Position numbers and translations under genes: made by a program. Under the pieces are notes generated by a model, which ran no database searches, was not told the DNA's origin, and saw nothing but the letters and a program-made list of their open reading frames with translations. A DNA stretch of 64,000 nt from JBFGCT01 sp963825565 (GTDB lineage Bacteria; Actinomycetota; Acidimicrobiia; Acidimicrobiales; Ilumatobacteraceae), in the NCBI GenBank assembly GCA_963825565.1, contig CAWGTW010000002.1, positions 124,001 to 188,000 on the forward strand, given 5' to 3'. Shown one piece after another: positions 41,778 through 50,633 of this stretch. Positions within the stretch are counted from its first letter, which is position 1. The number at the start of each line of letters is the position of its first letter.

Positions 41778-41811
41778 GCCTTCCCGCTGGGAAGGCGTCC
41801 GGGCAATTCTA
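41778..41811 (-). promoter_or_regulatory. -10 element and ribosome-site-sequestering hairpin
   Basis: On the minus strand TAGAAT (41811-41806) is followed, about 10 nt later, by GCCTTCCC-AGC-GGGAAGGC (41796-41778). This is an 8-bp perfect stem with a three-base loop. The downstream arm GGGAAGG is the only Shine-Dalgarno candidate of the ferritin-like gene, 11 nt before its ATG, so the fold would hide it. It could be a translational switch or, as DNA, a repressor operator. Confidence 0.5.
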
Positions 41812-41841
41812 GGGTTTCGGCCCCGGCGAATCCGCGATCGC

Positions 41842-43326
41842 TCAGAAGTCGAGCGCAGAGAGCGCGGGGAGCCACCCGCCGGCTCGTTCCAGGGCCCGCT
41901 GCCAGGTCGCCCGGTGCGCGGCATGATCGAATCCGGGGCGTGGTTCGACGGTGTGGGCGGGTCGCCACAGCTCGGCGACCTGGGCCACGTCGTCCCACAC
42001 CCCGACGCCGACGCCGGCCATGAACGCCGCCCCGATCGTGGTCGCTTCGACGATCGGGGACACCTCGACCGGCCGTCCGGTCGCATCGGCGAGCGCCTGC
42101 ACGAACGTCGGATTCTGGCTCATGCCGCCGTCGATGCGCACGACGGCGATGTCGACGCCGGTGTCGGCGGTCGCCGCGTCGATCAGGTCCGCACCCCGGT
42201 GGGCCACGCCCTCGAGGACGGCGCGCACGACGTGGTGGCGCTCGCTGCCGCGCGTCAGGCCCAGCAACGTGCCGCGAGCGCCGTAGTCCCACTGCGGCGT
42301 ACCGAGGCCGAGCAGCGCTGGCACGTAGACGACCCCGCCGGCGTCCTCGCAACCGGCCGCGACCTCGTGGCTCTCCGCTGCGGTCTCGATCAGGCCGAGG
42401 TCGTCGCGCAGCCACTCGACGTTGGTCCCCGCCGACAGCATGATCCCCTCGACACCCCACGCGATCCGCCCCTCCTGCGACCACAGCGGGAGGGGGTAGG
42501 TGCCGTTGCGGTGCCGGTTGGCGGCATCGGGCGCCGGGCCGCCGGTGCGCACGTCGAGCATCCCCCCGGTCCCGAACGTGATCTTGGTCGCGCCTGGGTG
42601 CACGCCTCCCTGGCCGACGAGCGACGCCTGCTGATCGCCGAGCATCGCGGCGATCGGCGGGCTGCCGGGGACGGCCGAGGCGTCGCCGACCACCCCGATC
42701 GAGTCGACGACACGGGGGAGCACCGACTCGGGGATGTCGAAGGCCGCGAGGACTTCGCGGTTCCAGCCCGACCCGTCGACGTGGCGCAGCCCGGTCACCG
42801 TCGCCGAGGAGTTGGTCTGGTCGCTGACGTGGACCGCCCCTCCGCTGAGCGTCCACGCCACCCAGCTGTCGACCGTCCCGTAGCACAGCTCCCGCCCGTC
42901 GAGCCCGGCGGTGTTGTGGAGCAGCCAGGCGAGCTTGGTCACCGACTGGTTCGGCGCCAGCGCCCACCCGTGCTCGGCCTTGGCGGTGATGCACTCGGCG
43001 ACGGTCCGCAGGTCCTGCCACCCGAGTCCCGGCCCGATCGGCTCGCCGGTCGCCCGGTCCCAGACCAGCGCGCTCGCCCGCTGGTTGGTCACCCCGACCG
43101 CGTCGACCGGTCGACCGACCCGTTCGACGACCGTGCGGGCGGCGTGGAGCAACGTCGCGGCCATCGCCACGCCGTCGAACTCGACCAGGCCAGGCGCCGG
43201 TGACGACGGCGCCGCCGGACGATGCTCGATCGCCCGGATCGAGAGGTGTTCGTCGACGATGGCGGCGCGCAGGCCGGTTGTACCGACGTCGATCACCAAG
43301 ATGTTGGTCGTGCTGTGGGTCATCAT
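41842..43326 (-). CDS. FGGY-family carbohydrate kinase (glycerol kinase-like)
   Basis: 494 residues. ATPase fold motifs include VIDVGTTGLRAAIVD (phosphate 1), GVTNQRASALVWDR, MLGDQQASLVGQGG and FGTGGMLDV; RIDGGMSQNPTFVQAL and the C-terminal TTIGAAFMAGVGVGVW complete the fold. It resembles glycerol kinase but is distinct from the canonical glpK at 61197-62678, so it may use another polyol. The ATG overlaps the stop of the upstream membrane protein (ATGA). It is the last gene of the glpD cluster. Confidence 0.8.
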   Translation of the reverse strand: MMTHSTTNILVIDVGTTGLRAAIVDEHLSIRAIEHRPAAPSSPAPGLVEFDGVAMAATLLHAARTVVERVGRPVDAVGVTNQRASALVWDRATGEPIGPGLGWQDLRTVAECITAKAEHGWALAPNQSVTKLAWLLHNTAGLDGRELCYGTVDSWVAWTLSGGAVHVSDQTNSSATVTGLRHVDGSGWNREVLAAFDIPESVLPRVVDSIGVVGDASAVPGSPPIAAMLGDQQASLVGQGGVHPGATKITFGTGGMLDVRTGGPAPDAANRHRNGTYPLPLWSQEGRIAWGVEGIMLSAGTNVEWLRDDLGLIETAAESHEVAAGCEDAGGVVYVPALLGLGTPQWDYGARGTLLGLTRGSERHHVVRAVLEGVAHRGADLIDAATADTGVDIAVVRIDGGMSQNPTFVQALADATGRPVEVSPIVEATTIGAAFMAGVGVGVWDDVAQVAELWRPAHTVEPRPGFDHAAHRATWQRALERAGGWLPALSALDF

Positions 43327-43748
43327 CGATTCCTGTCCACGGTGGCGACGAAGCCCCGCTGTCGCAGTGCGCTGCCGAGCAGCCCGCCGATCAGCCCGGC
43401 GACGACGACGAGCATCAGCGTGAGGAGCACGGCGAACCAGTTGACCTCGGCGCCGCGCACCAGCCGGACCGTCACGAACAGCGCCTGGGCGAGGACATAG
43501 GTGCCGCTGGCGGTGACGATCGCGTGGCTGATCGGCGTCCCGACACGCTGGATCCAGGCGGCGCACCCGGCTCCGAGCACGAAGCCGAGCATCGCGCCGA
43601 AGAAGAACAGCGCGTTCGTCCCCGAGCTGTCGCTGTCGACGATCGCGCCGAGGACGGTGACCGGCACCGAGATCATCAGCGCCACGCCGCCACCTGCGCG
43701 CAGGGCGACGACGTCCCAGCGGCCGGGTCCGGGCACGGCAGCGGTCAC
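43323..43748 (-). CDS. Small four-helix membrane protein
   Basis: 141 residues from a GTG that overlaps the stop of the FAD oxidase (GTGA). Four hydrophobic segments are visible, for example VALMISVPVTVLGAIV, ALFFFGAMLGFVLGAG and LLTLMLVVVAGLIGGLLG. The pattern resembles TIGR04086-type membrane proteins. Position inside the glpD/kinase operon suggests a role linked to polyol or lipid metabolism, but nothing in the sequence shows it. Confidence 0.55.
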   Translation of the reverse strand: MTAAVPGPGRWDVVALRAGGGVALMISVPVTVLGAIVDSDSSGTNALFFFGAMLGFVLGAGCAAWIQRVGTPISHAIVTASGTYVLAQALFVTVRLVRGAEVNWFAVLLTLMLVVVAGLIGGLLGSALRQRGFVATVDRNR

Positions 43749-45229
43749 GGCCACGGTGCCGGGCCGAACGGCGACGGGAAGCCGAGCTTGCCGGGGTTGA
43801 GGATGCTGTTGGGGTCGAGCGCCGCCTTCAGCCGGAGCAGGACGTCGTAGGTGTCGCCGAGCGCCTCGCGCATGAACCGGGCGCGGTTGATCCCGATCCC
43901 GTGGTGGTGCGACAGGTTCCCCCCGCTGCCGAGCACGGCGCGCTGGCCGACGTCCCAGAGCGCGACGTACGTCGACTCGATCTCGTCGGCCGGCGGCGTG
44001 GCGGCGAAGGTGAAGTACAGGCAAGCGCCGTCGGCGTAGCTGTGCGACAGGTGGCACGTCGCGACCCGGGCGTGGGGAACGGTCATCAGCGCCGCCCGCG
44101 CCGCCTCGTAGATCTCCGGGAGCGCGGACCAGCGGGCGGCGATCTCCATCGTGTCGACGACGAACCCCTTGCGCGTGAGGGCCTGAAGCGCGCTGGTGTC
44201 GTTCCGGTGGGCCAACCACCCCTCGACCAGGATCGGGTCGGCGGCGAGCGCACCGACCGACGACGCGGCGTCGGCGACGAGGCGCTCGCTCGCGGCGACG
44301 ATCCCAGGATCGCCCTCGTCGAGCACGAGCAGCACGCAATTGCTCCCGTCGCCGCCGTGGCCACGGCTCGACTCCTGTGGGTCGTACAGCCGCAGGACCG
44401 CCGGGGTGCCCCCGCGGCGCATGATCCGCCGGCAGATCTCGAGGCCGTCGTGGAACGACTCGAGCCGGTACGCGGCCCGGAACTCGGCGGAGGGCACCGG
44501 ATGGGTGCGCAGCCAGACGCGGGTGACGATGCCGAGCGTGCCCTCCGAGCCGAGCAGCACCTGGGTCAGGTCGGGTCCGACCGCCGCCGCCGGCGCGCCG
44601 CCGGTGCGTACGACGGTGCCGTCGGCGAGCACCGCCTCCAGCCCGACGACCATGTCCTCGATCTTGCCGTACCGGGTCGAGTACTGCCCGGCCCCGCGCG
44701 AGGCGACCCAGCCGCCGACGGTCGACAGGTCGAAGCTCTGCGGGAAGTGGCCGACCGACAACCCGTGCTCGACCTGCAGTTCGCGTTCCAGTTCGGGTCC
44801 GAACGTGCCCGGCAGCACCTCGACGACGCCGCTGACCTCGTCGACCGCGACGATGCCGGCGAGCGCGGTCGTGTCGAGCACGATCCCTCCGTGCACTGGG
44901 ACCGAGGCGCCGGTGACGCCGCTGCGCCCACCGGCGACCGTCAGCGGGACCCGAGCGAGGTCGCACGCCCGGGCGACGGCCGCGACCTCGGCGGTCGTCG
45001 TCGGCCGAACGACGACCTCGGCCAGTTGCGGGACCTGCCCGGCGAGCGACCAGTGCAGCGCGAGCGGCCACCAGTCGCGACTCGCCTCGGCGACCTCCGC
45101 CTCGCCGGTCACCACCTCGCAGATATCGGCGAGCGCGACGATCAGCTCGTCGGGCACCTCGACGAACGGATGCGGGAAGCGGCTGGCGGTGCCGGTCAGC
45201 TCAATCGGCGGCGTGGGTGAGGTGGTCAC
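43745..45229 (-). CDS. FAD-linked oxidase, alkyl-DHAP synthase-like
   Basis: 494 residues. The GTG start has an AGGAGG site 6 nt upstream and lies inside the 3' end of glpD. The N-terminal FAD_binding_4 domain includes VVVRPTTTAEVAAVARAC, AGGRSGVTGA and FPQSFDLSTVGGWVASRGAG. The C-terminal domain ends with GNLSHHHGIGINRARF; this HHHG(I/V)G block is the catalytic signature of alkyldihydroxyacetonephosphate synthase, which makes the ether bond of ether lipids. D-lactate or glycolate oxidases share the fold but usually lack the triple His. With GlpD beside it, DHAP-derived lipid chemistry is plausible. Confidence 0.75.
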   Translation of the reverse strand: MTTSPTPPIELTGTASRFPHPFVEVPDELIVALADICEVVTGEAEVAEASRDWWPLALHWSLAGQVPQLAEVVVRPTTTAEVAAVARACDLARVPLTVAGGRSGVTGASVPVHGGIVLDTTALAGIVAVDEVSGVVEVLPGTFGPELERELQVEHGLSVGHFPQSFDLSTVGGWVASRGAGQYSTRYGKIEDMVVGLEAVLADGTVVRTGGAPAAAVGPDLTQVLLGSEGTLGIVTRVWLRTHPVPSAEFRAAYRLESFHDGLEICRRIMRRGGTPAVLRLYDPQESSRGHGGDGSNCVLLVLDEGDPGIVAASERLVADAASSVGALAADPILVEGWLAHRNDTSALQALTRKGFVVDTMEIAARWSALPEIYEAARAALMTVPHARVATCHLSHSYADGACLYFTFAATPPADEIESTYVALWDVGQRAVLGSGGNLSHHHGIGINRARFMREALGDTYDVLLRLKAALDPNSILNPGKLGFPSPFGPAPWP

Positions 45230-46889
45230 CGGCTTCCTCCTCGGCGGCGCAGCGTCGCCGGTAGTCGTCGAGCTGTCGGGCGGTCTCCGCACCCGACCAT
45301 CCGAGCTCCGCGGCCAGCAGGTCCGCGACGGCCGGCGCGGCGCGCAGGCTTGCCCGGCGATCGAACAGGTGGACCCGCGTCCTGCGCTCGAGGACGTCGG
45401 CCAACGTCGTCGCCATCTCGTGCCGGACGGCGTAGACCGCCTCGGCGCGCAGGTACGGCTGCCCGTCGACCAGCGGGCGGCCGAGGTCGGGATCGAGCGC
45501 GGCCAGCGCCCTGATCTCGACCGCCGCCGTCCCGTACCGGCGCCAGAGGTGAGCGTCGAGCGAGCCGCGGGCCGGTTCCGGCCCGGACCCGGCCCCGAAC
45601 AGGGCGAGCCGTCGTGTCGGGTGGCGCAGGCGCCGGCGGCGGGGGACCTCGAGGGCGGAGCAGACCTGGTCGACGGTGTTCTCGGCCATCTCGCGGTAGG
45701 TGGTCAGCTTGCCCCCGCCGACCCTGATCACGCCGGTCGCGCTGACGTCGATGACGTGGCGTCGCGAGAGGTCGGCGGTCTTGTCGGGAACGAGGCCGGG
45801 ATCGGCCGACCTGACGAGCGGCCGCAGGCCGGACCACACGCCGGTGATGTCGGCCGCGGTGATCCCGGTCGTCAGCGCGTCGTTCACCGCGGCGAGAACG
45901 TAGTCGAGGTCGGGGCGGTCGCACTGCGGGTCATCGAGCGGCCCGTCGTAGTCGGTGTCGGTCGTGCCGATGTAGGTATGGCGGAACGTGCCGTCGGGCA
46001 GTTCGCCCCACGGCACGAGGAACAGGCTGCGCTTGTCGCTGCGGACCGGGATGATCACCGCGATGTCGTTGCGGACCAGTTCCCAGGGCACGGTGACGTG
46101 GACGCCCTTGGCCGGGCGGATCGACGCGGGGTCGCGGCCTTCGTCCATCGTCCGCACCTCGTCGGCCCACACGCCGGCGGCGTTGACGATCGAGCGTGCG
46201 GCGATCTCGATGCGTTCACCGTCGACCTCCACGACGGCGCCCGATGCACGGCCGTCGGCGCCGTTGGCGATCTCGACGACGGCACAGCGGTTGACGAGCA
46301 CCGCGCCGTGGCGGGCTGCGGTCCGGGCGACGGTGAGCGTGAGGCGGGCGTCGTCGGCGGCGGCGTCGAAGTACACGTACCCGGCGCTCAAGCGCTCGGT
46401 GTGGGTGGTGGGGAAGTGGGCTGCCGCGCGTTCGGCGGAGATCCGCTGGTGCAGCCGGCCGATCCGCCACCCGCCCGTGACGTCGTACATCCACAACGCC
46501 GACCCGAGCGCGCGAGCGATCTTCCGCGACACCACGCTGTCCCTGGTCATGATCGGGATCATGAACGGGAGCACGGCGACGAGGTGTGGTGCGTTGCGCA
46601 TCAGGCGTTTACGCTCGCGCAGTGCCTGGTAGACGAGGCGGGCATCACCGTTCTGGAGATATCGCAGACCGCCGTGGATCATCTTGGAGCTCTTCGACGA
46701 GGTCCCGGACGCGAAGTCGTCGCGTTCGACCAGCGCGGTGCGCAGCCCTCGCGCGGCGGCGTCGAGGGCGACGCCGACGCCGGTGATCCCGCCGCCGATC
46801 ACGAGCACGTCGAACGGGTCCCCGCCGGCCGGCGCGCCCGATCGGAGGGCCTCGACCATCCTCGCTCGCTCGAACGCAATGGGCTCCAC
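45201..46889 (-). CDS. glpD: Glycerol-3-phosphate dehydrogenase (FAD)
   Basis: 562 residues from a GTG that lies 7 nt after TAGCAT; the longer frame to 46988 includes the divergent promoter. FAD site: FDVLVIGGGITGVGVALDAAARG. Further family motifs are SSKSSKMIHGGLRYL, VNAAGVWADEV, LFLVPWGELPDGTFRHTYIG, TGVWSGLRPLV and GVIRVGGGKLTTYREMAE. It oxidises sn-glycerol-3-phosphate to DHAP at the membrane, passing electrons to quinone. The downstream AGPS-like oxidase starts within its 3' end, and a GlpC-like Fe-S protein is transcribed divergently 88 bp away. Confidence 0.9.
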   Translation of the reverse strand: MEPIAFERARMVEALRSGAPAGGDPFDVLVIGGGITGVGVALDAAARGLRTALVERDDFASGTSSKSSKMIHGGLRYLQNGDARLVYQALRERKRLMRNAPHLVAVLPFMIPIMTRDSVVSRKIARALGSALWMYDVTGGWRIGRLHQRISAERAAAHFPTTHTERLSAGYVYFDAAADDARLTLTVARTAARHGAVLVNRCAVVEIANGADGRASGAVVEVDGERIEIAARSIVNAAGVWADEVRTMDEGRDPASIRPAKGVHVTVPWELVRNDIAVIIPVRSDKRSLFLVPWGELPDGTFRHTYIGTTDTDYDGPLDDPQCDRPDLDYVLAAVNDALTTGITAADITGVWSGLRPLVRSADPGLVPDKTADLSRRHVIDVSATGVIRVGGGKLTTYREMAENTVDQVCSALEVPRRRRLRHPTRRLALFGAGSGPEPARGSLDAHLWRRYGTAAVEIRALAALDPDLGRPLVDGQPYLRAEAVYAVRHEMATTLADVLERRTRVHLFDRRASLRAAPAVADLLAAELGWSGAETARQLDDYRRRCAAEEEAGDHLTHAAD

Positions 46890-46977
46890 CCCGGCGATGC
46901 TACGGGACGGTCGCCGGTCGCGACATCGGTCCGTCGTTGTCCGGCGGCCGCAGACCTCTACGATGCGGCGTGCCGTC

Positions 46978-48285
46978 ATGACCACCACCTACGACCCGAA
47001 GGACCCGCGGTATCTCGACGAGGCCGACGTGCGCGCCGAGCTGACGCGCGTCTACGACGTGTGCCACGGGTGCCAGCGGTGCGTGGACTTGTGTGGTTCG
47101 TTCCCGACGCTGTTCGAGATGATCGGTCGGCACGACGATCGCGATGCCGGCCGGCTGACCCCGGCCGAGCAGGACCAGGTCGTCGACGGGTGCTTCCAGT
47201 GCAAGCTGTGCTACCTCAACTGCCCCTACGTCCCCGGGTTGCACGAGTGGAGCGTCGACTTCCCGCGGCTGATGCTGCGCGCCGACGCGATGCGCGTCGA
47301 GCAGGGTCACGTGCCGGCCCGCCGGCGGGTGACCGATCACTTCCTCGGCCGAACCGACCTGCTCGGCAAGACCGCCACCAGGTCGTCGGCGATCGCCAAC
47401 CGCGTGATCGCCGCCAAACCGGGGTCTGCGGTGCGCAGGGCGGTCGCCGCGGTCACGGGCGTGTCGGCGGTCCGGCTCCTGCCCCCGTACGCCAAGCAGC
47501 GGTTCTCCTCCTGGTTCGCCCAGCGCCCGAGGATCTCGCTCCGCAAGCCGCAGGGCAGGGTCACCGTCTTCCCCACGTGCCTCGTCGAGTACCACGAGGT
47601 CGGGATCGGCCAGGACCTGGTCAAGGTGTACGAGCGCAACGGCATCGAGTGCGACAACACCGCCGCCGGGTGTTGCGGCGCAGCGTTGCTGCACTCCGGT
47701 GACGTCGACCGGTTCACCAAGCTCGCCGAGAAGAACGTCAAGATCCTGAGCTCGGAGATCCGTTCGGGAACCGACATCGTCGTCCCGCAGCCGACCTGCA
47801 GCTACGTGCTCAAGCAGGACTACCCGCGCTACGTCGGCGGGCCGGATGCCGAGTTGGTCGCCGAGCACACCTACGACGCCGCCGAGTACCTGATGAAGGT
47901 GCACCGATCCGACGACACCGTGCTCAACACCGACTTCACCGGCCCGGTGCCCGACCGGGTCACGTACCATGCGCCGTGTCGCTTGCGCGCCCAGGACATC
48001 GGGTTCACGAGCCGCGATCTGATGAAGCTCACCGGTGCCAAGGTGAAAGTCGTTCAGCAGTGCTCCGGCATCGACGGCGTGTGGGGACTGCGAGCGGAGA
48101 ACGAGGACGCCTCGATCACGATCGCCCGCAAGCTCGGCGACCTGATCGTCGCCGCTGCGGGCGATGTCGTCGCCGGCGACTGCCACCTGGCCAACACGGC
48201 GATCGCCGAGCAGACCGATCTCGTCCCCTCCCACCCGATCCAGTTCGTCGCGCGCGCGTACGGGATCCCCGCGGAAGACCGATGA
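46978..48285 (+). CDS. GlpC-like iron-sulfur heterodisulfide reductase-type protein
   Basis: 435 residues. Two [4Fe-4S] motifs are near the N-terminus (CHGCQRCVDLC, CFQCKLCYLNC), followed by two CCG-type domains with TVFPTCLVEY, AAGCCGAALLHSGD, YHAPCRLRAQ and CSGIDG. This is the layout of GlpC, the membrane-anchoring Fe-S subunit of anaerobic glycerol-3-phosphate dehydrogenase, and of related electron-transfer proteins. The ATG is 13 nt after TACGAT; an ATG at 46963 overlaps that hexamer. Being divergent from glpD, it may couple G3P oxidation to quinone, although GlpD normally needs no partner. Confidence 0.8.
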   Translation: MTTTYDPKDPRYLDEADVRAELTRVYDVCHGCQRCVDLCGSFPTLFEMIGRHDDRDAGRLTPAEQDQVVDGCFQCKLCYLNCPYVPGLHEWSVDFPRLMLRADAMRVEQGHVPARRRVTDHFLGRTDLLGKTATRSSAIANRVIAAKPGSAVRRAVAAVTGVSAVRLLPPYAKQRFSSWFAQRPRISLRKPQGRVTVFPTCLVEYHEVGIGQDLVKVYERNGIECDNTAAGCCGAALLHSGDVDRFTKLAEKNVKILSSEIRSGTDIVVPQPTCSYVLKQDYPRYVGGPDAELVAEHTYDAAEYLMKVHRSDDTVLNTDFTGPVPDRVTYHAPCRLRAQDIGFTSRDLMKLTGAKVKVVQQCSGIDGVWGLRAENEDASITIARKLGDLIVAAAGDVVAGDCHLANTAIAEQTDLVPSHPIQFVARAYGIPAEDR

Positions 48286-48292
48286 TCGGCAC

Positions 48293-48361
48293 CGCGCCGA
48301 CGTATGGCGCGAGCAACACCACGTAGAGTGGCATTCCGTCCCACTTCGTGGAATTGCCACT
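48293..48361. terminator. Two hairpins between GlpC-like gene and whiB
   Basis: CGCGCC (48293-48298) pairs with GGCGCG (48306-48311). Further on, AGTGGCATTCC (48327-48337) pairs with GGAATTGCCACT (48350-48361) with a single bulge. Neither has a T-tract. They begin 8 bp after the GlpC-like stop and precede the likely whiB promoter (TAGATT at 48384-48389), so transcription termination is the simplest reading. Confidence 0.4.
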
Positions 48362-48446
48362 GGCGCAGCGGGTCCGACCGTTCTAGATTCGCACTCGGTG
48401 GGCTGGTTCACATCGCCTGCCGTGGGGTTGACCAACGGGGGCTGTC

Positions 48447-48686
48447 GTGTCGGTACAGGAAGCGAAGTGGTGGGATCTGGGGGCGTGCCGCGGGCTGGAT
48501 GCGGCGATCTTCTACCCCGACGACGAGGACGACGCCGCGGTCGCCAAGGCGGTCTGCGCCGGGTGCCACGTGAGCGCGTCGTGCCTCGAGCACACGTTGA
48601 CGTTCCGCGAGAAGGCGGGTGTCTGGGGCGGTGCCACCGAGCGCGATCGGCGCCGCATCATCCGCCAGCGTCGGCGCACGGCCTGA
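48447..48686 (+). CDS. WhiB-family iron-sulfur transcription factor
   Basis: 79 residues from GTG. The four cluster-binding cysteines are Cys14, Cys37, Cys40 and Cys46 (C-x22-CxxC-x5-C). GVWGG (58-62) is the turn that contacts the sigma factor, and the C-terminus is basic (RDRRRIIRQRRR) for DNA binding. Wbl proteins are restricted to actinobacteria and phages and regulate redox, division or antibiotic responses. The short N-terminus is similar to WhiB1/WhiB2-type proteins, but I cannot assign the subclass. A TAGATT -10 at 48384-48389 implies a leader of about 50 nt. Confidence 0.9.
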   Translation: MSVQEAKWWDLGACRGLDAAIFYPDDEDDAAVAKAVCAGCHVSASCLEHTLTFREKAGVWGGATERDRRRIIRQRRRTA

Positions 48687-48732
48687 CGCGGTCGATCGCC
48701 CGAACCGCGGGCGACCACCTACGATCGTCGTG

Positions 48733-49776
48733 ATGTCCCAACTGGACGAGTTCGGTGGATGGCCTGCGCTGCTGTCAGAGCTGATCGCGGGCCGCGACCT
48801 GCCCGCCGAAACGGCGAGCGCGGCGATGACCTCGATCCTCGCCGGCGACGCGACCGCCGCGCAGATCGCCGGTTTCGCCGTCGCGCTGCGGGCCAAAGGG
48901 GAATCGGCCGCCGAGCTGTCGGCGCTGCTCGACGCCGCGCTCGCCGCCGCCGCGCTCGTGCCGTTGACCGAGGCGGAACGGGACGAGGCGATCGACATCG
49001 TCGGGACCGGCGGCGACGGGGCGAACACGATCAACGTGTCGACGATCGCCGCGCTGGTCGCCGCCGGCGCCGGGGCGAGCGTGTGCAAGCACGGCAACCG
49101 TTCGGCGTCGTCGATGTCGGGGACGGCCGACGTGCTCGAACAGCTCGGCGTGGCCATCGAACAATCCGGGGAGGGGGTGGCGGCGTGCCTGCGGGCGACC
49201 GGGATCGGGTTCTGCTTCGCCCGCAGCTTCCACCCGGCGTTCCGGTTCGCCGGCCCGCCGCGTGCCGAGCTGGGCATCCCGACCGTGTTCAATCTGCTCG
49301 GGCCGATGGCCAATCCCGGCCGAGTCCGCCGCCAGCTCATCGGGGTCGGCGATCCGTCGTTCGCCGGTGCCATGGTCGAGGCGTTGCAGCGGCAGGGGCT
49401 GACCAGGGCGTGGGTCGTGCACGGAGGCGGTCTCGACGAGCTGACCACGACCGGCCCGTCCCGGGTGCTCTCCCTCGACGACGGTGCAATCGACGAGTTC
49501 ACGATCGACCCCGGCGAGTTCGGCCTGGCCGGGGCGTCGCTCGACGACCTGCGCGGCGGCGGGCCGCAGGAGAATGCCGCCGTCGTCCACCGAGTCCTCG
49601 AGGGCGAGCCCGGCCCCCACCGCGACATCGTCGTGCTCAACGCCGGCGCGGCGCTCGTCGTCGCCGGGCACGCGGCCGGCCTGGCCGACGGCATCGAGTT
49701 GGCCGCGGCGGCGATCGACGACGGCCGGGCGACGGCGACGCTCGCCTCGCTCGTCGAGGTGTCGCAGGCACAGTGA
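48733..49776 (+). CDS. trpD: Anthranilate phosphoribosyltransferase
   Basis: 347 residues. IVGTGGDGANTINVST (PRPP loop), KHGNRSASSMSG (anthranilate site) and FNLLGPMANPG are diagnostic. It transfers the phosphoribosyl group of PRPP to anthranilate in tryptophan synthesis. TACGAT ends 7 nt before the ATG. It is coupled to the following homoserine kinase-like gene through a GTGA overlap; no other trp genes are in the window. Confidence 0.9.
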   Translation: MSQLDEFGGWPALLSELIAGRDLPAETASAAMTSILAGDATAAQIAGFAVALRAKGESAAELSALLDAALAAAALVPLTEAERDEAIDIVGTGGDGANTINVSTIAALVAAGAGASVCKHGNRSASSMSGTADVLEQLGVAIEQSGEGVAACLRATGIGFCFARSFHPAFRFAGPPRAELGIPTVFNLLGPMANPGRVRRQLIGVGDPSFAGAMVEALQRQGLTRAWVVHGGGLDELTTTGPSRVLSLDDGAIDEFTIDPGEFGLAGASLDDLRGGGPQENAAVVHRVLEGEPGPHRDIVVLNAGAALVVAGHAAGLADGIELAAAAIDDGRATATLASLVEVSQAQ

Positions 49777-50621
49777 CACTGGTCGTCAGGGTTCCCGCGT
49801 CGTCCGCGAACCTCGGATCAGGATTCGACGTGCTCGGCCTCGCTCTCGCGCTGCACGCCGACGTCGGCACCGGTGCTGCACCGGCCGGGGCGACGGCGCT
49901 CGACGAGCACCATCCGGCGTACGCGCCGTTCACCGCACTGGGCGGCGAGGGGCCGATGTGGCTGCGCAGCTCGATCCCGGTCGCCCGCGGGCTCGGGTTC
50001 AGCGGTGCGGTGCGCGTCGGTGCCGCAGCCCTTGCGGTCTGCCAGCGCCAGGGCGGTCACGGTGCGCTCCACTCGGCGGCGGCGGAGATCGTGCGTGTCG
50101 CGGCAGGCCACGAAGGCCACGGCGACAACGTCGCGGCCTCGATGTACGGGGGCGCGGTCGCCTACGTCGAAGGTGATGTCGTCCCGATCACGATCGGCCC
50201 GGTCCTCGGCGCGGCTCGGGTGATCGCGTGGATCCCCGACGTCACGACATCGACCGACCGATCGCGCCGCACGCTGCCGCCGTTGGTCGACCGGTCCGCT
50301 GCGGTGCACAACATCGGCCGCGCCCTCCAGCTCGCGCTGGCCTTCGAACACGACGACCCGTCGCTCCTGAGCGGCGCGACCGACGATCGCCTCCATCAGG
50401 CCGATCGGCTGCCGCTCGTGCCCGGCGCGGCTGACGCGCTCGCCGCCGGGACGTCCGCCGGCGCGTGGTGCGGGTGGCTCTCGGGGAGCGGGCCGACCGT
50501 GGCGTTCCTCTGCCCGGAGTCGGCCGCTGCGGAGGTCGCCGGCGCGCTGCCACCCGGCGGGCACTGCAAGCGGCTGGCGATCGACAGCGTCGGCGCGCAC
50601 CTCGTTCCGGCGACCGCCTGA
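49773..50621 (+). CDS. thrB: Homoserine kinase (GHMP family)
   Basis: 282 residues from a GTG overlapping the trpD stop. GHMP motifs: N-terminal VPASSANLGSGFDVLGLAL, ATP loop PVARGLGFSGAVRVGAA (usually GLGSSAA, so slightly atypical) and C-terminal GWLSGSGPTVAFL. It should phosphorylate homoserine on the way to threonine. The atypical P-loop leaves some room for another GHMP substrate. The pairing with trpD is a housekeeping amino-acid arrangement. Confidence 0.8.
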   Translation: MTLVVRVPASSANLGSGFDVLGLALALHADVGTGAAPAGATALDEHHPAYAPFTALGGEGPMWLRSSIPVARGLGFSGAVRVGAAALAVCQRQGGHGALHSAAAEIVRVAAGHEGHGDNVAASMYGGAVAYVEGDVVPITIGPVLGAARVIAWIPDVTTSTDRSRRTLPPLVDRSAAVHNIGRALQLALAFEHDDPSLLSGATDDRLHQADRLPLVPGAADALAAGTSAGAWCGWLSGSGPTVAFLCPESAAAEVAGALPPGGHCKRLAIDSVGAHLVPATA

Positions 50622-50633
50622 TCGTCCGCCGAC

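Noticed and set aside
41150..43021. A 623-residue open frame joining the ferritin-like protein to a long Arg/Ala-rich N-terminus
   Set aside because: The N-terminal 400 residues are a frame shadow of the FGGY kinase gene on the same strand; the Tat signal starts at the ATG at 41767.
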